Assembly: GCF_000516985.1 (NCBI RefSeq)
Contig: NW_006917091.1
Location: 3,803,022-3,867,021, forward strand
Length of the DNA: 64,000 nt
From: Pestalotiopsis fici W106-1
Lineage: Eukaryota > Ascomycota > Sordariomycetes > Amphisphaeriales > Sporocadaceae
Direction: 5' to 3'
Below the pieces are notes generated by a model. The model made no database searches. It saw nothing but the letters and a program-made list of their open reading frames with translations, and was not told the origin of the DNA. The first letter of the stretch is position 1; every line of letters begins with the position of its first letter. Of this stretch, positions 35,613-47,997 are shown in pieces. The position numbers were made by a program, and so were the translations under genes.

Positions 35613-37707
35613 TTTTTCCTTGGACTTTCATAATGTCAGAGTGTCTCGGAGTAAATGATGGGAGATCAATAAGCCAGGAACTGTAATTCAAATGGTTGTC
35701 CCATGAGGGAAAATGATCAGGCGTCTACTTTGGTCCATACTCGATGAAAATCTCGTGTTTCTACATTTCCGTTGCCAAAGTGTTATTCGGTAATTATAAG
35801 CAAGTATTTTGTAAAAATTTCCAGTCCTGTTTGTTGTGATGGTAATTGAGCATGTGATTTGATTTTGTCAAAAATCTGCCAGTGGAAAAGGAGCGAAAGG
35901 CGCTTCCTTGGGGAATTGCACTCTTTTCTGGTGGCTGGTTGCAAAATTTGTTCATCGGATGCTGAAATCCACGTGGATGCAATATATACTGCACAAATCT
36001 TCCATCTATAAGTGCCATTGAAACCTAGGTATTGCCAGCGAGCACTGCCGTTCGTATATTCTGGAATATGCAGCCAAGGTGCAATTGACGTCGTAGTAGT
36101 ACAGAATAAAGCTCGTAGCAACTGTGTTTGAGGACGCAGAATTGATAATGATCCAGAGGTGCTTCCATCCGAGATTGATGTGCCAGTCGCTGCGACGCAT
36201 CTACCTTCCTCACTTTGCATGTCTCCATGATTCCAACAGCCAATCAAACACAATAAACTGTAGCTCTAGAATATGGATTGGCCCTGCCTAGACAGTATGC
36301 AATACCATCACGAGGCTCGATCCGGCGAAAGGGTCGACGGTCTATTTGCGTTACGCAGCCATCCTGGTAAGCTCTACGAACGAGGAGGCCTAGCAACCAA
36401 GAAAACGTGATGTTCGACGCAACAAGATGCAGCCAAGATTGAAAAGGTCCTGATTGGATATAAATCACGTTCGACAAGTAATCGGCTTCCAAATACTACG
36501 AATCCAAGATCTATCGCTACCACATTTCTTCCTTTCCTGACTCAACTTGCTGGTCGTTTGTTCTTTTCAGCCTCTCCCAGAGGGCGCAAGAGCTCTCAAA
36601 AGAAGCCAGGATGATCTTAAGTGCGGTGGTGTTTCTACCCATTTCAAGAGCCTAACATGATCAAGCTGTTGCCGCCAAGAAGATCACCGACAGAGACATC
36701 TCGTTGTATCCGTCCAAAGAACAGAAAAGAAAGAACGGAATTTTCGTCCCTACTAACAAGTTAATCATCAAGTACCCTGGACGACATCTGACAAAAGATG
36801 GAGCGGAGCAACATGGCCCATAAAGCTCTTCACTTCCCCCCATTTTCACATGGGCGAACTTCCAACCTACAGAGCAGCTGGGGCTGCCAGAGTCGGGGAT
36901 TCAAATCACCATTGTATCGTGATGCCATTTGAAATGTTCTCATAGAGCGGAGAGACCAAAGTCAGTTGCCGTAAGATGGTTGTAAACTAGAAAGGTATCG
37001 TCTGAGCCAATACAACTACAAACAATGGACAAGCCACGTCTGCTGTTATGAGATGAGACTAAAAAGAAAAATGCACCGGCGCTTTGTCGATTCCATGCGC
37101 TATATTTTCCTTTGATCATGAACGACTGAAGCCTTGGTGTTGTGTGTTCTGCAATGTATATATGCATTATGTCATAAAATCTGTCGCCTCAGTACTTGGC
37201 GGCTGCTGCCTCGGATCATAACGACCAAACCCAGGAAAATTCACGCATCAATGATTTCAGATCTCCTCTAGGTATGGAGTCCTGAGGCCGTCTGTGCTTT
37301 CCTTTCTTTTTTCAGCTTGAATGAGCCTAATCACGAATTGGTCAATGAAATGGCAGGAACTTTTCGCACTACCTAAGGCCCCAACGGCGGCCAATTGAAA
37401 GGCCCCACACTGCTGCCTTGCACTTAAGCAAGAACCGTATTGTTGCCTCTGTTACGCGATCTTTGTTTAAATTCATGACCAAGTCAACATAAATGATCCT
37501 TTGAATTTCTTTCTTCCTGTAGGGATTCTCAGCCGTCTTCTTCTTCACTCTGTCACGAGCCATCACGAACAGTTACCCAATTGAGTGGTTACTGCCCTTT
37601 ACCCTCCTACCTTTTACACATCATTGTCATCCCCCCCAGAGATTCATCAGTCCCCTGGAACCCACTCAAAATTAAGCTTAAGCTACCCCCTTTTACCTCA
37701 TTGGACA
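35613..37707. other. Long intergenic region between the SDR gene and PARP
   Basis: 2.1 kb with no supported gene. A 156-codon frame on the minus strand (35783-36253) has irregular composition and no motif and was not called. The last 200 bp should hold the PARP promoter and leader. Confidence 0.5.
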
Positions 37708-39588
37708 ATGCCACCCAGAAAGAAGGCGGCCGCAACCGCTGCACCTGCAGCAGCTCCTGCAAGTAATGGCAGAGCGACTCGCTCTCGTGCTCGGACTGCT
37801 GCCACGCCAGCAGACAACAACGACAACGATGCTGCATCTGATGCCCACAATGACCCCGAACCCGCCAAGGCCAAACCTGCCCGTGGCAAGAAGCGGTCCA
37901 CAGCCACTGACGGTGTTGATTCGCAGCCTACACAAAAGAAGGCCAAGGCCTCTGCTGCACCTACACAGCCTGCCCCATCTGATGCAGAGCCTGCCGTAGA
38001 CAAATCCTCACCTCGTCTGGAACCAGAGGAAGTTGAGAATGCTCAGATTGCCAAACCTGGTATCAAGATTCCTCTTGATGAATTTGTCCCATCCGAACTC
38101 CTTCAATTCGAGGTCTATATTGATGACGACGGAGTCATTTATGATGCCTCTCTCAATCAGACCAACGCAGGACAAAACAACAACAAATTCTACCGCATTC
38201 AGCTGCTACGCAGTGTTGCAGGCTCCTACAAGACGTGGACTCGTTGGGGCCGCGTGGGGGATCGGGGCCAAAGCGGTGTTCTCGGCAATGGGTCCTTGCC
38301 CGATGCCTTGGAGAACTTCAACAAAAAGTTCAAGGACAAGTCTGGCCTGGCCTGGTCAGATCGCACTGCCCCGCCAAAGCCCAAGAAATACACATTTGTC
38401 GAGCGCAGTTATGCTGAGGATTCAGACGACGACGAAGAGACGAAGACAAAGAGCGAGAATGGCGTCGAGGCACCGGAGTCTAGGCTGGCTAAGCCCGTCC
38501 AGGAACTCATGGAGCTGATTTTTAATCAGCAGTACTTTGCCAACGTCATGTCATCCATGAACTATGACGTGAAGAAGCTTCCCTTGGGCAAGCTGAGCAA
38601 GACGACGCTTACACGGGGTTATCAAGCGCTCAAGGACCTGGCTGCCCTTCTCAATGACCCAACACTGGCAACTAGCCAGTATGATACCACGTTTGCAAGT
38701 GCCACGGAACATCTCTCTAATTCTTACTTCTCTCTAATTCCACACATCTTTGGAAGACGAGCTCTACCCGTCATCCGCGATCAGGCAATGCTGAAACAAG
38801 AAATAGAACTTCTTGAAAGCCTGTCAGACATGAAAGATGCAGATGCGATCCTGAAGCAGGATAAGACCGACATTGAGAGATTGAATGTCCTCGATCGACA
38901 ATTCCAGGGTTTGGGCATGGAAGAAATGTCGCCCTTGAAGCATACTTCTGCTGAGTTCAGGGAACTGAAGAACTACCTGATGGAGACCCGAGGCGCAACG
39001 CACAACGCGAATTACCAGATTGACCAGATTTTCCGTATTGAGCGGAGTGGAGAGAAGGACCGCTTTGCAGCCAGTCCGTTTGCGGGCCCCCCTCGAGACC
39101 GACGATTGCTGTGGCATGGATCGTGCGCGACAAATTTTGGTGGCATCTTGTCTCAAGGTCTGCGAATTGCACCTCCAGAGGCTCCGGCGACTGGATACAT
39201 GTTTGGTAAGGGTATTTACCTTGCTGATATGAGTTCCAAGTCGGCGAATTACTGCCGTTCCTATGTCACGAACGGACATGCGCTCTTGCTTCTCTGCGAG
39301 GCCGAGCTTGGTGACCCAATGCAGCATCTCACGAATGCTTCGTATAACGCTGGCGAAGATGCGGCAGCGAAGGGCATGTCCTCGACTTGGGGACAGGGCA
39401 CGACGGGCCCGAGTGCATGGAAGGATGCTGAATGTGTCAATCCGGATCTCAAGGGCGTCAAGATACCAGACGTGAGCGTCAAGCCGGGACAGACAGACGT
39501 CCCCAACGCCTACCTCTTATACAATGAGTACATTGCCTACAATGTAGCTCAGGTGCGACTCCGTTACTTGTTCCGGATTCGCATGTAG
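37708..39588 (+). CDS. Poly(ADP-ribose) polymerase with WGR, regulatory and catalytic domains
   Basis: Uses NAD to add ADP-ribose chains to proteins in the DNA-damage response; nuclear. Single exon, 626 residues. Start at 37708 (MPPRKKAAAT), because the longer frame begins with GTG. Residues 1-120 are Ala/Lys/Pro-rich with nuclear-localisation-like clusters (RGKKRS, KKAKA). A WGR domain follows with W180-G-R, then the helical PARP regulatory domain (KPVQELMELIFNQQYF..PLGKLSKTTLTRGYQALKDL) and the catalytic domain. The H-Y-E triad is complete: H470 (LLWHGS), Y515 (SANYC) and E607 (YNEYIAY), so polymer formation is expected. No zinc fingers or BRCT domain are present, unlike animal PARP1 and, as I recall, some fungal PARPs with BRCT. 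Confidence 0.94.
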   Translation: MPPRKKAAATAAPAAAPASNGRATRSRARTAATPADNNDNDAASDAHNDPEPAKAKPARGKKRSTATDGVDSQPTQKKAKASAAPTQPAPSDAEPAVDKSSPRLEPEEVENAQIAKPGIKIPLDEFVPSELLQFEVYIDDDGVIYDASLNQTNAGQNNNKFYRIQLLRSVAGSYKTWTRWGRVGDRGQSGVLGNGSLPDALENFNKKFKDKSGLAWSDRTAPPKPKKYTFVERSYAEDSDDDEETKTKSENGVEAPESRLAKPVQELMELIFNQQYFANVMSSMNYDVKKLPLGKLSKTTLTRGYQALKDLAALLNDPTLATSQYDTTFASATEHLSNSYFSLIPHIFGRRALPVIRDQAMLKQEIELLESLSDMKDADAILKQDKTDIERLNVLDRQFQGLGMEEMSPLKHTSAEFRELKNYLMETRGATHNANYQIDQIFRIERSGEKDRFAASPFAGPPRDRRLLWHGSCATNFGGILSQGLRIAPPEAPATGYMFGKGIYLADMSSKSANYCRSYVTNGHALLLLCEAELGDPMQHLTNASYNAGEDAAAKGMSSTWGQGTTGPSAWKDAECVNPDLKGVKIPDVSVKPGQTDVPNAYLLYNEYIAYNVAQVRLRYLFRIRM

Positions 39589-41746
39589 GACATCGGATTG
39601 GCATAAGACTGAGCAGCATCGAGGGCCTTCGATTGTTCATGTGGCGGCGTTTGGAAGGTTCACCTTGCTCGGTCCGGTAGGGAGACATGGCGTTTCAAAA
39701 TGCCTGGTTATCATGAGTATCTGTGCCGACGGTCGGCAAAGGTTTGATGAGTTATGGATTTGGTCTGATTTTGGGAGACGAATAAGGCGGTGCATTATGA
39801 GCTGATATCTAATGCTGCTCTTCAAAATGGAGGTATCTTGCTTCCTTTATCAAGCTGGCTGAGTGTGTACATAGGAATGACTTCCACAAAGTCAGAGTTG
39901 ACTTACTAGTCAATGCTGAGACGTCGAGTTCGTAGATTTTAATACGACCGTGTAGTAATATTTACTGTGGCTTTGATGAAAGAATGGTTCCTAGTGTCGT
40001 CTTGCATTGCACTTTGAAACAAGACATTGAGTAGGATGAAATCGCTCTTTCTAATACATACAAATAGTGACACGATTCTGCAACTGTTCATACCGATATT
40101 TGGCTTGGTCGTACAAGGGATCGATGATTGGACATCGGGAGAAGAAATGTCGCCTGATTCTACATGGCCTGTTTGTGTACTATGCGTATAGCCAAAGTAT
40201 AATTTTCGACAGTCTTCGACAGTCTCGATCAAGCATGGCGTTGCTCTTATCTACTTACCCAGTTATGTAGAATGAGACGGCAAAAGTTGTCGGGATTGCT
40301 TGGCGCGGCAATGCGGTCCACCTCTGCAAGTCTGGTACTCGGCTGCACATGGTATATGGGGAATAGGCAGGAAACCCACACGGGGCAAGTAATAAAATAC
40401 GCGAGCGGAGGAGTTGAAAAGATGCAACGGAATATATCGCGGCTATGACTTTTCCCCAGTGTCGTTGCCATTACGATTTCGCACTACGCAAAGTGAACAA
40501 GAAGATGAGCTAGTTAGTATAGTACGTAGTATCTGCCGACCCGAGCGTGAGCCGCATCTCCCTATCGTCTCCATATCTCTTTGACTCGATGTGATCGAGT
40601 AATAAACCAGCTCTACGAGTCCGATAAGCGGGGGTGATCTGCGCTCCCGCGGAGTCGGTACCCTGCCCTCGATTGGGGACTAGACAAACCAGGCCAAAAC
40701 GGTCAGACGGCGAGGAACGGGTAAGAAAAAAGACTTGGCTGGAATTGGTCAACAACCATGACTGATTGATCGCATTTCTTTCAGCAGTATGCAAGTGAGT
40801 AGCATAGATGAGAAAAATCTCTGTTTGCCGGTCGTCGGCTGACTCCGACTGCACATGGCCAGTTGCGATGCTGGAAGCGACAGCCACTTTGAAAGACTTA
40901 CAGAGCATGGGAAAAAAAATCAACGGACAAGCCGATTTGGGGATGCGAACATGGAGTATGCCAAGTGACAAGGGTTCGTGTGGGGGAGCCCATAGCAGCC
41001 CAGTACTTAGCTTGCCTAGGTTAGTGTGTAATCGCTATCAGTTCCCCCATCATCAGATGTTTTAATCGTTGTTCATTCTTTTTGTCTCTTTGCCTCCCAT
41101 GGAAGAGCAGGATGCTATCTCTATCAGCGGGAACAGACAAGGCACAGACTGGCAAAACTGGGGTCAAGATCCAGTGCGTAGTTTTGTAGTACATGGTACG
41201 AATAGAGTTCAGCCGAGCCCTTCGTTATCTCCCTCGAGGATATTCTTAAATATGCTCGAGTTTCTCTCTCCCTCCCATCCATCTGTCGTGTGAATTGACC
41301 GTTCTTCCTGGCCCATCTCGACATCGGGCGACATAGACTTTTTCCCTTTCAAGACTTTTACAAAGTCTTACACCACACCCAGCAGCCTCCTCCCCCTCTT
41401 CATAGGCAAAGACAGGGTGTAGCGTCATAACTTTATATTTTTAAAGCATTGGCTTGCGTTCCCATTTTTACTCCAATATCCCTACCTAGTTTGACAGCGG
41501 CAACACAATCCCCCCTCAATTCCCCCAAGCACGTGTGTGTGTGCCGGTAGCTTAAAAAAGAAGAAGAGAGTATACCTGCGGCTCAATTCTTCAATTTCCA
41601 TTACTCGAGAATTACTCGATCCCCGTCCTTGACCTTGCATTTCGCCATACCTAGACAAGCATCGTTTCCCAAGAAAAGAAACCAGAAAAAAAACGTCCCG
41701 AGGAACCGGGACCCTGGGTCATAAACTACATTTTAGTTTGCCCAGC
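39589..41746. other. Long intergenic region, PARP 3' flank and permease promoter
   Basis: 2.16 kb without a supported gene. Includes a perfect 10-bp tandem duplication (TTCGACAGTC) at 40205-40224, GATA-type motifs at 41035-41126 and a pyrimidine-rich leader region 41230-41420. Confidence 0.5.
41035..41126 (-). promoter_or_regulatory. Cluster of three GATA-factor motifs ahead of the permease
   Basis: TGATAG at 41035-41040 and 41121-41126 and AGATAG at 41115-41120, all read on the minus strand; the last two abut. GATA factors of the AreA/NIT2 type activate nitrogen-source permeases in fungi, so the placement 620-710 bp upstream of an NCS1 transporter is suggestive only. Confidence 0.35.
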
Positions 41747-43748
41747 ATGTCCAGGCTCAGAACCTCTAGAGCAGGCCACTGGGCCGACAAGCTTGCCGTT
41801 GACAATGAAGACGGGCTGACGACGGCCCAGTTAATGGTGAGCAAACTTTGCGCATTCCCTCATCCCGCAAGCCCGGCCTGCTATATATATATTGTGCCGT
41901 CCGGGACAGATCCACTTTCCCGCGTGCTTCTTTTTCAGAGGCCAATTGAGATGCAAAGGGGGGAAAAAGAATGTATGAGCTAACATTTTGGCTGTGTCCT
42001 ATGTTTGACCATAGTTGACAAATTATGACCTCAAACCCGTCGAGCCCGAGCGGCGACAGTGGGGCGCATGGAACTTTGTCGGCTTCTGGATCGCCGACTC
42101 GTTCAACATCAACACGTGGATGATCTCGTCGTCCATGATCGTCGCCGGCCTGTCGTGGTGGCAGAGCTGGCTGTGCGTCTGGATCGGCTACGCCATTGCC
42201 GCCTGCTTCATCTGCGCGACGGGCCGCATCGGCGCCACGTACCATATTGGTTTTCCCGTCGTCAACCGGGCCTCCTTTGGCATCTGGGGCAGCTTGTGGC
42301 CCGTGTTCAACCGTGCTGCCATGGCCTGTGTCTGGTACGGCGTGCAGTCGTGGATTGGTGGACGCTGCGTGTATCTCATGATCCGATCGATATGGCTCAG
42401 CTGGGTATGTCAAAACACACTTGTCCCCTCAGGTGCACTATAGACCTCGGGGGTTTCAAAGAATTCAATATTGACACGTAGAAAAACACAGGATCGTGAA
42501 AGAATCCCAAACACATTTGCCGAGGACTCTGGTGCCACCACGGCCGACTACGTCTCGTTCTTCCTCTTCTGGCTCTGCTCGCTCCCGGCCATTTGGTTCC
42601 CCGTCCACAAGATCCGCCACCTATTCACCGTCAAGGCCTACTTTGTACCATGTGCTGGCATTGCTTTCTTCATCTGGGCAATCGTGCGTGCCGGCGGTAT
42701 CGGACCCATTGTTCACCAGCCCTCCTCGCTAACTGGCTCTGATCTGGGATGGGAGATTGTCAAGGGTAAGTCGAGGCTTTCATTATTGGCAATATCTAGA
42801 GTACAGACCCTCTGACCTTGTTATATATCAGGCATCATGAGCTCCATTGCCAATTTTGCGACTCTGATTGTCAATGACCCCGACTTTACTCGTTTCGCCA
42901 CCAAGCCAAAGGACGCGTTCTGGTCGCAGTTCTTTACCATTCCCACGGGCTTTGCCGTGACGAGCTTCATCGGCATCATTGTCTCGTCGTCGTCGGTCGT
43001 CATCTACCCGGGCACCGAGCCCATCTGGGACCCGCTGGACCTGCTCGAGAACTTTATCAACGACGGCGGCTCGGCGCAGCGCTTTGGCGTCTTTGTCATT
43101 GCCACGGCTTTCGCCCTCGCCCAGCTCGGCACCAACATCGCCGCCAACTCGGTCTCGGCCGGAACCGACATGACGGCCCTGCTGCCGCGCTTCCTCAACA
43201 TCCGCCGCGGCGGCTACGTCTGCGCCGTCGTCGGCCTCGCCATGTGCCCCTACACCCTGCTGACCACGAGCAACCAGTTCACCACGTACCTGAGCGCCTA
43301 CTCCGTGTTCCTGTCCTCCATTGCCGGCGTCATGATCTCCGACTACTACTTTGTCCGCAAGGGCTTTCTCGACATCAAGGAGCTCTACGACGCGCGCAAG
43401 ACGGGCCCCTACTACTACACGTACGGTGTGCACTGGCGCGCCTATGCCGCCTACATTAGCGGTATCCTCATCAACGTGGTCGGTTTCGCGGGCGCTATTG
43501 GCCGCGACGTGCCCGCCGGCGCCACCTACATTTACAACCTCAACTTCTTTTGCGGCTTCATTATCTCGTCGGGCATGTACTGGGGCCTGTGCAAGATTTG
43601 GCCCGTCCCCGCCACCAGCGACAAGTGGATGGAGGTTGGTGATGAGATTACCGACATTAGCCTGGCGTACGACGGGCGGAGTGGTCAGGAATTTGACGAG
43701 GAAGCCGTCATGGGCACCAAGTACGGCGAGGACCACAAGACTGCATGA
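41747..43748 (+). CDS. NCS1-family permease (uracil/allantoin/uridine type)
   Basis: Plasma-membrane proton symporter for a nucleobase or related nitrogen compound. Exons 41747..41836, 42015..42404, 42492..42765 and 42832..43748 give 556 residues, normal for the fungal Fur4/Dal4/Fui1 group. About 12 hydrophobic segments can be traced. Family marks are [33 protein letters not shown] at the first membrane helix, [20 protein letters not shown], the helix around [58 protein letters not shown], and [19 protein letters not shown]. The acidic C-terminal tail could be a regulatory region. Exact substrate cannot be read from sequence alone. Third-position GC is very high. Confidence 0.92.
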
Positions 43749-44190
43749 GCTTGCGAACAAATTACGCGTGCAGATGAACAGCATGGATTTGTTGTTAAAT
43801 GTGTGGATGAAAAAAAATGTTTGATGAGATGCTCAGATTGAGCTCGTGATGTTGGGACCAGTTTAGATATGATGATACACTATGACGAATGATACCACCC
43901 TGTTTGCTTATATCGAATTCATGACTGTCCTCGCCTGGCCCGCTACACCTGCCTGAGCGGCGTCCATGACAATCCTGAAATCAAGATATTTTTGCCTCCA
44001 GCCCATCAACTAGACACACTGAAAATCAGAATTCTCATCGAATGACAAAGAGAAGCACAACTATCACGGCTTCTCAAGGCAGCCCTGTGTCGCAAACCCA
44101 TCCTTGGCAACAAGATCATAAAGGCCAGATATTTTCCCTCCTTCGTCATGTTCTTTGTTCTCTGGAACATTTCATGGCGCTTGTGAAAGA
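43749..44190. other. Convergent intergenic region, permease / F-box gene
   Basis: 442 bp between stop codons. Nothing recognised. Confidence 0.5.
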
Positions 44191-45847
44191 TCAGGTATCA
44201 TCAACATCATCATACTCATCCATAGAGTCTTCCATACTGTTCTCAGATCCGTCATCGTCATCGTCTGATTGAGGCTCCGGTGGCCAGTCAACTTGAGCGT
44301 GCTGGACAAAATCCTTGAGAGCTCCACGTAGGTCGTGTCCGCGCCACTTCCGTGTGTGAGAAGGTTTTGTATCTTTGAACTCCAGAGCCAATGAAGTAGG
44401 GAATCCTTGTCTGGACTGGTATAGGTGGCTCATGGTCAAAGAGTTGATGTTCAAGTCTAGCTGTGCCATTCGTCTGAAAAATATTGCCCACTGATTGGTT
44501 TTGCTCTCCAATGGGTTTGGATCTTTGATTCCCACTCTGTGTAGCTGGACATTCTTCAGAGTTTTCTTGTACTTTTCAAAGATACCCACGAGGGTATCCA
44601 GTCGTACAGCCACTTTTCCAATCTCCAGTTGCTCAAGCTTTTCGAGAAGCACAGGTGGTGGAGCTTGAGGCAGACTGCCGGGGTCATGTTGAATCGGACT
44701 TGTGGGCATATCTAATGGGAGAGGTGACTGGAACCAGTCCAGAAATAAGTGTGTTTCCGTGTCGGAGTTCATCGCTTGAAAGTTGAGTCGGAGAGTTCTC
44801 AAGCTGTGAAGCAAAGAGAGAAACTTCCGAAGGTGAAACAAAGCGCAAGGGAGGTCGCCGGGCCCTTCCTGGCTAGCAACCAATGTTGTTAATTCGCTGT
44901 GGGAAAAGTCGAGATGAATAGCCTCCAAGCCGGCGAGAACCGGAATGACTTGAGACTCGTCAAACTTTTGGACCTTGAAGGCTCTGTCGACGAGACCACT
45001 GGTACTATGCCGGGTATTAACCTCGAGCCGTTTCGGTCGAACATTTGCTTTGCCCAACGCTCGCAGGATGTTCTGGAACAGGCGAGTGGAATAGTCTTGG
45101 TCCACGTTGGGATGATGGACCAGCGCGCGACGGCTGACTGTCAAGCCGGTCTCTGTCTGGAACGTAGCGAAGCCATAGCTCTTCCAAGTCGTACCGTCCC
45201 GAGGGCGACTGGAAGCAAAATCACGAATTTCGACAATCTCCAGGTTGGCCAGTTTAGCAAAAGCCTCAGACATCATCTGGATGTCGTATCCACAGGAAAG
45301 AAGGGCTAAATGGTCTTCAAGATGCCTGACAAAGCTGTTCCTCTGCAGAGGTGAATGGGCGCCAAAGCCTAGAGATGAGACATATCGGTCTGTCTCCAAG
45401 GGCCGCTCCGTCCCTATGATGACATGCTGCAAGCCATTTGCAAGTCTTGAATTCGAAATGTCGATCAGAGCTTGCAGGCTAAATGGAGAGAGCACTTTAA
45501 AATGAGTTAGCGATTTCTTTTGTGTATGAATGCATGCATGAATTGCGGCTAGGCCACTGAGCATTTAACAAGAGACTGTTGGGTCAGGCCATTACGGGAG
45601 AAACGTGTGCTTGAAAGGGAGGTCGATGAAAATTAGAGATTGGCGCTCTAAATGGCTTACTGAATTGCTTCTTCCTAAAGAACTCCTTGGTGAAGCCACC
45701 GTAGAGAGCGGCATCGAGATGCTTGCAGGTCTGGCGAAGGTGTCCATAGTCGGGCGTGGTAAGATGGCGAGTGACTAGCTGGAGAAGCTCCAAAGGCATA
45801 CGCAAGATACCCGGAATATCGTGGTCTGTTGTGGTGGAAGCTTCCAT
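44191..45847 (-). CDS. F-box-like protein with acidic C-terminus
   Basis: Two exons, complement(44191..45494, 45661..45847), 496 residues. The 166-bp intron was placed so that the frame reads FFRKKQF-MLSPFSLQALIDIS, a sequence order common in fungal F-box proteins; a downstream in-frame ATG at 45564 would lose the F-box. The N-terminus GILRMPLELLQLVTRHLTTPDYGHLRQTCKHLD is a divergent F-box, expected to bind Skp1 in SCF ubiquitin ligases. The rest has leucine-spaced segments but no clear repeat, and the last 25 residues are almost all Asp, Glu and Ser. Such proteins form a large, fast-evolving family in ascomycetes; the target is unknown. Confidence 0.78.
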
Positions 45848-46735
45848 GTTTGTTGTTCTGTGCTCAGCTCAATGATGGTGGATGGCAAAGAAGATACAGT
45901 AACAGCTGGAAACAACTTGTACAATGGCGAGGCAAACAAACGCCTAAATAGTAACACCAGCAGTCCGTATTCTGCCTCTATTGATGGCAAGAACAGTGAG
46001 TGAACATGGTGGCCGTTTGTGATTCACAGGTTGAGTTTTTCTTTGACGCTGCACTCTCCCTTTTCTTTGTGGTGTGTTTAAATTTCCCAGGTTCAAGTCG
46101 CGCCTTTTGAGCAAGTACAAGAATACCGTTACAAGGCAGCACTACTGTTAGTTACCTTATAATCTAGCTGTGATTGATCGATACGTTGGTATGCAGGTAC
46201 CTTGGAGGTTGGCAGGCAGGCAGTCGTTAGGCTACAGCCATGGCCCGTGCTTGTAATTCAGGGGTCTTCAGCGGCCAACCACAGCCATTGACTCCAGTGA
46301 TTTTAGGCAAGAACACCCGCTAATGGCGCCGTCGATGAGGCGATACTGCATTCGCCTAAGGTACTTGGTCTAATTCTGTTTTTGCAATTCAAGTCAGGGT
46401 ACACATCGCTATGGGATACACTTGCACTGCTTTGCACAATTTGCGCAATGTGAATCAGCCGGGGGAATTTACAACGTACGTTTCTGTCTGTTCTTACTCT
46501 TCTTTCTTTTTCTGCTTCTTGATTTGCTTTCACTGGTCAGACATGAGTGCCGTGTATGTGTGCAGTACCTCGTTGCATACAGTTCACACATACATACACT
46601 TACGGGCGACTTGCTTGATAGGGCATGTTCACATTATTCTGGGTATTTCTGGTTATGTTGCCAAAGTATTAAAAAAATTTCTTTTTAGGCTGCAAAAGAA
46701 CCTTTTTTTGTCTATCCTGATATCAATGATGACAT
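45848..46735. other. Intergenic: F-box gene promoter and hydrolase 3' flank
   Basis: About 890 bp, with no gene. Pyrimidine-rich at 46480-46540 and AT-rich at 46640-46720. Confidence 0.5.
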
Positions 46736-47997
46736 CTACAAGTGCTCGTCAAAGAAATCAAGTATGGTCTTGTAAGTGACCGGCCATGTGTACTCCTGGA
46801 ACTGGTGTTAGTATCTTGGCTACCAAGGAACTTGGATCGGGGAAGAAGCAAAAATAAATGCTCATGACCTACCAAGTTGAGTCCATGGCCAGCGCCAGGG
46901 ACGACAAGGGCATCAAAGTAGGTGGCGTTGGGGAAATATTGCCCAGCTTGCTCCGGAACAGATGGAGTGGTCACGCTGCAGTTTCCACCACAGAATGGGA
47001 TATCACGTTCTAAAGGAAAGAAGACTATCAATACTGATCTCATGGATTAGGAAGGCAAAAAACACTACTCACCTCCAGTAACGATTTGCACTGGTCCGGG
47101 ATAGGTGTTGAGCACTGAGGCGGGGCCAGCAAGAGTGAGCAGCTCGCCGACAGTAACTGGCTGGCCAGTGCTGTAAGCAGCCTTCAGAATGGCCGGGTCA
47201 AAGTCGCCAGGGCCAAAGAAGTTGATCTGCACGCCAGTCTCGGAGCCGGATGCAAAGTATCCATCCGGGTAGTCGCCCAAGGCGGGGATGCTGTTGGCCT
47301 GAACAAAGTTGCCGCCGAGAGCAAACTCTGCATTGTAGGAGCCGTTCTGGCTGAAACCCGTCAGAGCAATGGCATCAGTGAGCTCTGGACGCTGGGCCGC
47401 GAGGCCGTAAGTTTGGATTGATCCGAAACTGTGGCCGACGTGAACCGTCTTGTCGTACGTGGCGACGGATTCGACCTGACCAGCACGCAGCTGCGACGTC
47501 AGCTCGATGAGCACGGCGAGCTCGAGGAACGACTGGATCTCGTTGACTGGGTCGCCGTGCTGGGACTGTCCAATGCCTGGGCGATCGTAGGCAAACGTCG
47601 AGTAGCCAGCTGCGAGGGCTTGGTCCACGTAGCTGTAATTATAGTTGTCGGCGGGAAAGTCCCAATAGGATCGGTCGAAGCCGATTCCATGGACCAGGAC
47701 CTGGAGGGCCTTGCCCGGGCCAGAATCGGGCTCGCAGTATGTGGCCGCAACGTTGCAGGTTCCCGAGACGGTGGCATAGCCAGTCAGGAGCTTTTCGGTC
47801 AAGTTGTTGCCGACCTGGCTGAGATCGAGCATGAAATTCGTCACGTCAATATTAGTTTGGGGCGCCTCGATTCCAAAGACTCCATTTCTCGCCGAGGCCG
47901 TCACTGGAATCGTGAGATTCTGGCATTGTCGGCCGGCAGCCGTGGTGGCGAGGGCGGCCGCCGTGAGGGATAGCAATAGGGTGTTACTTCGGGCCAT
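46736..47997 (-). CDS. Secreted alpha/beta-hydrolase fold protein
   Basis: Exons complement(46736..46801, 46873..47009, 47073..47997) give 375 residues; the last intron has a perfect TACTAAC branch site. The ATG at 47997 begins a signal peptide (MARSNTLLLSLTAAALATTAAG). The upstream GTG in the longer frame is not used. Active-site features are the oxyanion-side VLVHGIGFDRSYW, the nucleophile elbow VGHSFGS, and the histidine in VPGAGHGLNL. Two cysteine pairs (CNVAATYC, FCGGNC) and several N-glycosylation sequons suit an extracellular enzyme. Probably an esterase or lipase-like hydrolase; substrate unknown. Confidence 0.88.

Noticed and set aside
35783..36253. 156-codon minus-strand frame
   Set aside because: Composition irregular, no recognisable domain, no upstream support for a gene.
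42828..43784. 318-codon minus-strand frame
   Set aside because: It lies wholly antisense to the NCS1 permease exon 4; the long frame arises from high third-position GC of the real gene and its translation has no family features.
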